A stretch of DNA of 5,201 nucleotides, from contig JAISFY010000080.1 of assembly GCA_031263345.1 (NCBI GenBank), positions 1-5,201 of the forward strand, written 5' to 3'. Each line of letters begins with the position of its first letter. The first letter of the stretch is position 1. This DNA is from Holosporales bacterium. GTDB lineage: Bacteria > Pseudomonadota > Alphaproteobacteria > RUG11792. Below the pieces are notes generated by a model. It was given only the letters and a program-made list of their open reading frames with translations. It was not told the origin of the DNA and did no database searches. Made by a program: the position numbers and the translations under genes. Positions 4,939-5,201 of this stretch are shown here, in pieces.

Positions 4939-5201
4939 ATGATTGATATCTCTTTCGTTAAGGCAAATCCCGGCAGTCTCGATGAGGCTATGAGAAAACG
5001 CGGGAAACCGAACACTGAAAATGAGGTCCTGAAGGCTGACCAGGATTTTCGGCTACAACAAACGAAATTACAACAATTACTCGAAAAGCGCCATTCGATT
5101 TCGGCTGAGATTGCAAAATGTATGACCACTGGGAAAGACGGGGCGGTGTTATCGAGCCAAGTTGTCGCTTTAAAAAAAGAGATCCAGGAACAAACAGACC
5201 G
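4939..5201 (+). CDS. serS: Seryl-tRNA synthetase, N-terminal part, cut by the right edge
   Basis: SerS charges tRNA-Ser with serine. The first 87 codons are present and cover the opening strand-helix plus most of the long antiparallel coiled-coil arm that grips the variable arm of tRNA-Ser. The start MIDISFVKANPGSLDEAMRK is the typical SerS opening (compare MLDIKxIRENP), followed by KRG. The heptad-like, Gln/Leu/Lys-rich stretches around 43-60 and 76-86 are the two arm helices. A short turn containing TTGKDG lies between them. The class II catalytic motifs lie beyond the window. ATG 4939 is 15 bases after the lgt stop and in the same frame as lgt. The ribosome site is weak (AAAGAA at 4922-4927). 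The close spacing suggests co-transcription with lgt. Confidence 0.9.
   Translation, partial: MIDISFVKANPGSLDEAMRKRGKPNTENEVLKADQDFRLQQTKLQQLLEKRHSISAEIAKCMTTGKDGAVLSSQVVALKKEIQEQTD

Noticed and set aside
4920..5129. Minus-strand 69-codon frame over the serS start
   Set aside because: Antisense to the serS N-terminus, which has a clear family match.

Overview
The window looks like chromosome from an alphaproteobacterium, most likely an intracellular member of the Rickettsiales. The basis is the 98-residue L28 with its CELTGK and NNVSHANNKT motifs, the alphaproteobacterial style of IF-1 (HTSGRMRKNRIRI), the presence of SecB, moderately low GC (roughly 40% by eye), weak Shine-Dalgarno sequences and loose gene spacing. 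Anaplasmataceae, for example a Neorickettsia-like organism, is my best guess. It is an inference from general character, not a match to a known genome.

Bases 1-669 hold the least familiar part: a 413-bp unit repeated in tandem. Two copies of about 259 bp of shared sequence (1-259 and 414-669) flank a 154-bp stretch seen only once. A plus-strand reading frame runs through both. The upstream copy enters from the left edge and ends at 231. The second is a complete 131-codon frame (246-641). I do not recognise the protein. The copies differ by six substitutions and one in-frame codon loss. All six substitutions change an amino acid, and all changes lie in one 92-bp stretch. A third start region is abandoned after six codons just past the second copy.

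Bases 642-812 contain no gene but a lot of structure: a 58-nt imperfect hairpin with a perfect TTGACA in its right arm, and smaller overlapping hairpins ending in a run of eight T. This is probably the promoter and leader of the next operon.

Bases 813-5201 are housekeeping genes, all on the plus strand. They are rpmB (ribosomal protein L28) and secB (export chaperone), 4 bases apart; infA (initiation factor IF-1); a uvrD/pcrA-type helicase without the long C-terminal tail; lgt (prolipoprotein diacylglyceryl transferase); and the first 87 codons of serS (seryl-tRNA synthetase), 15 bases after lgt. The genes serve translation, protein export and lipoprotein maturation, and DNA repair, but they do not form one pathway. 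The spacers of 122, 131 and 128 bases before infA, uvrD and lgt hold short dyads and one orphan ribosome-binding-like site, but no RNA gene that I can recognise.
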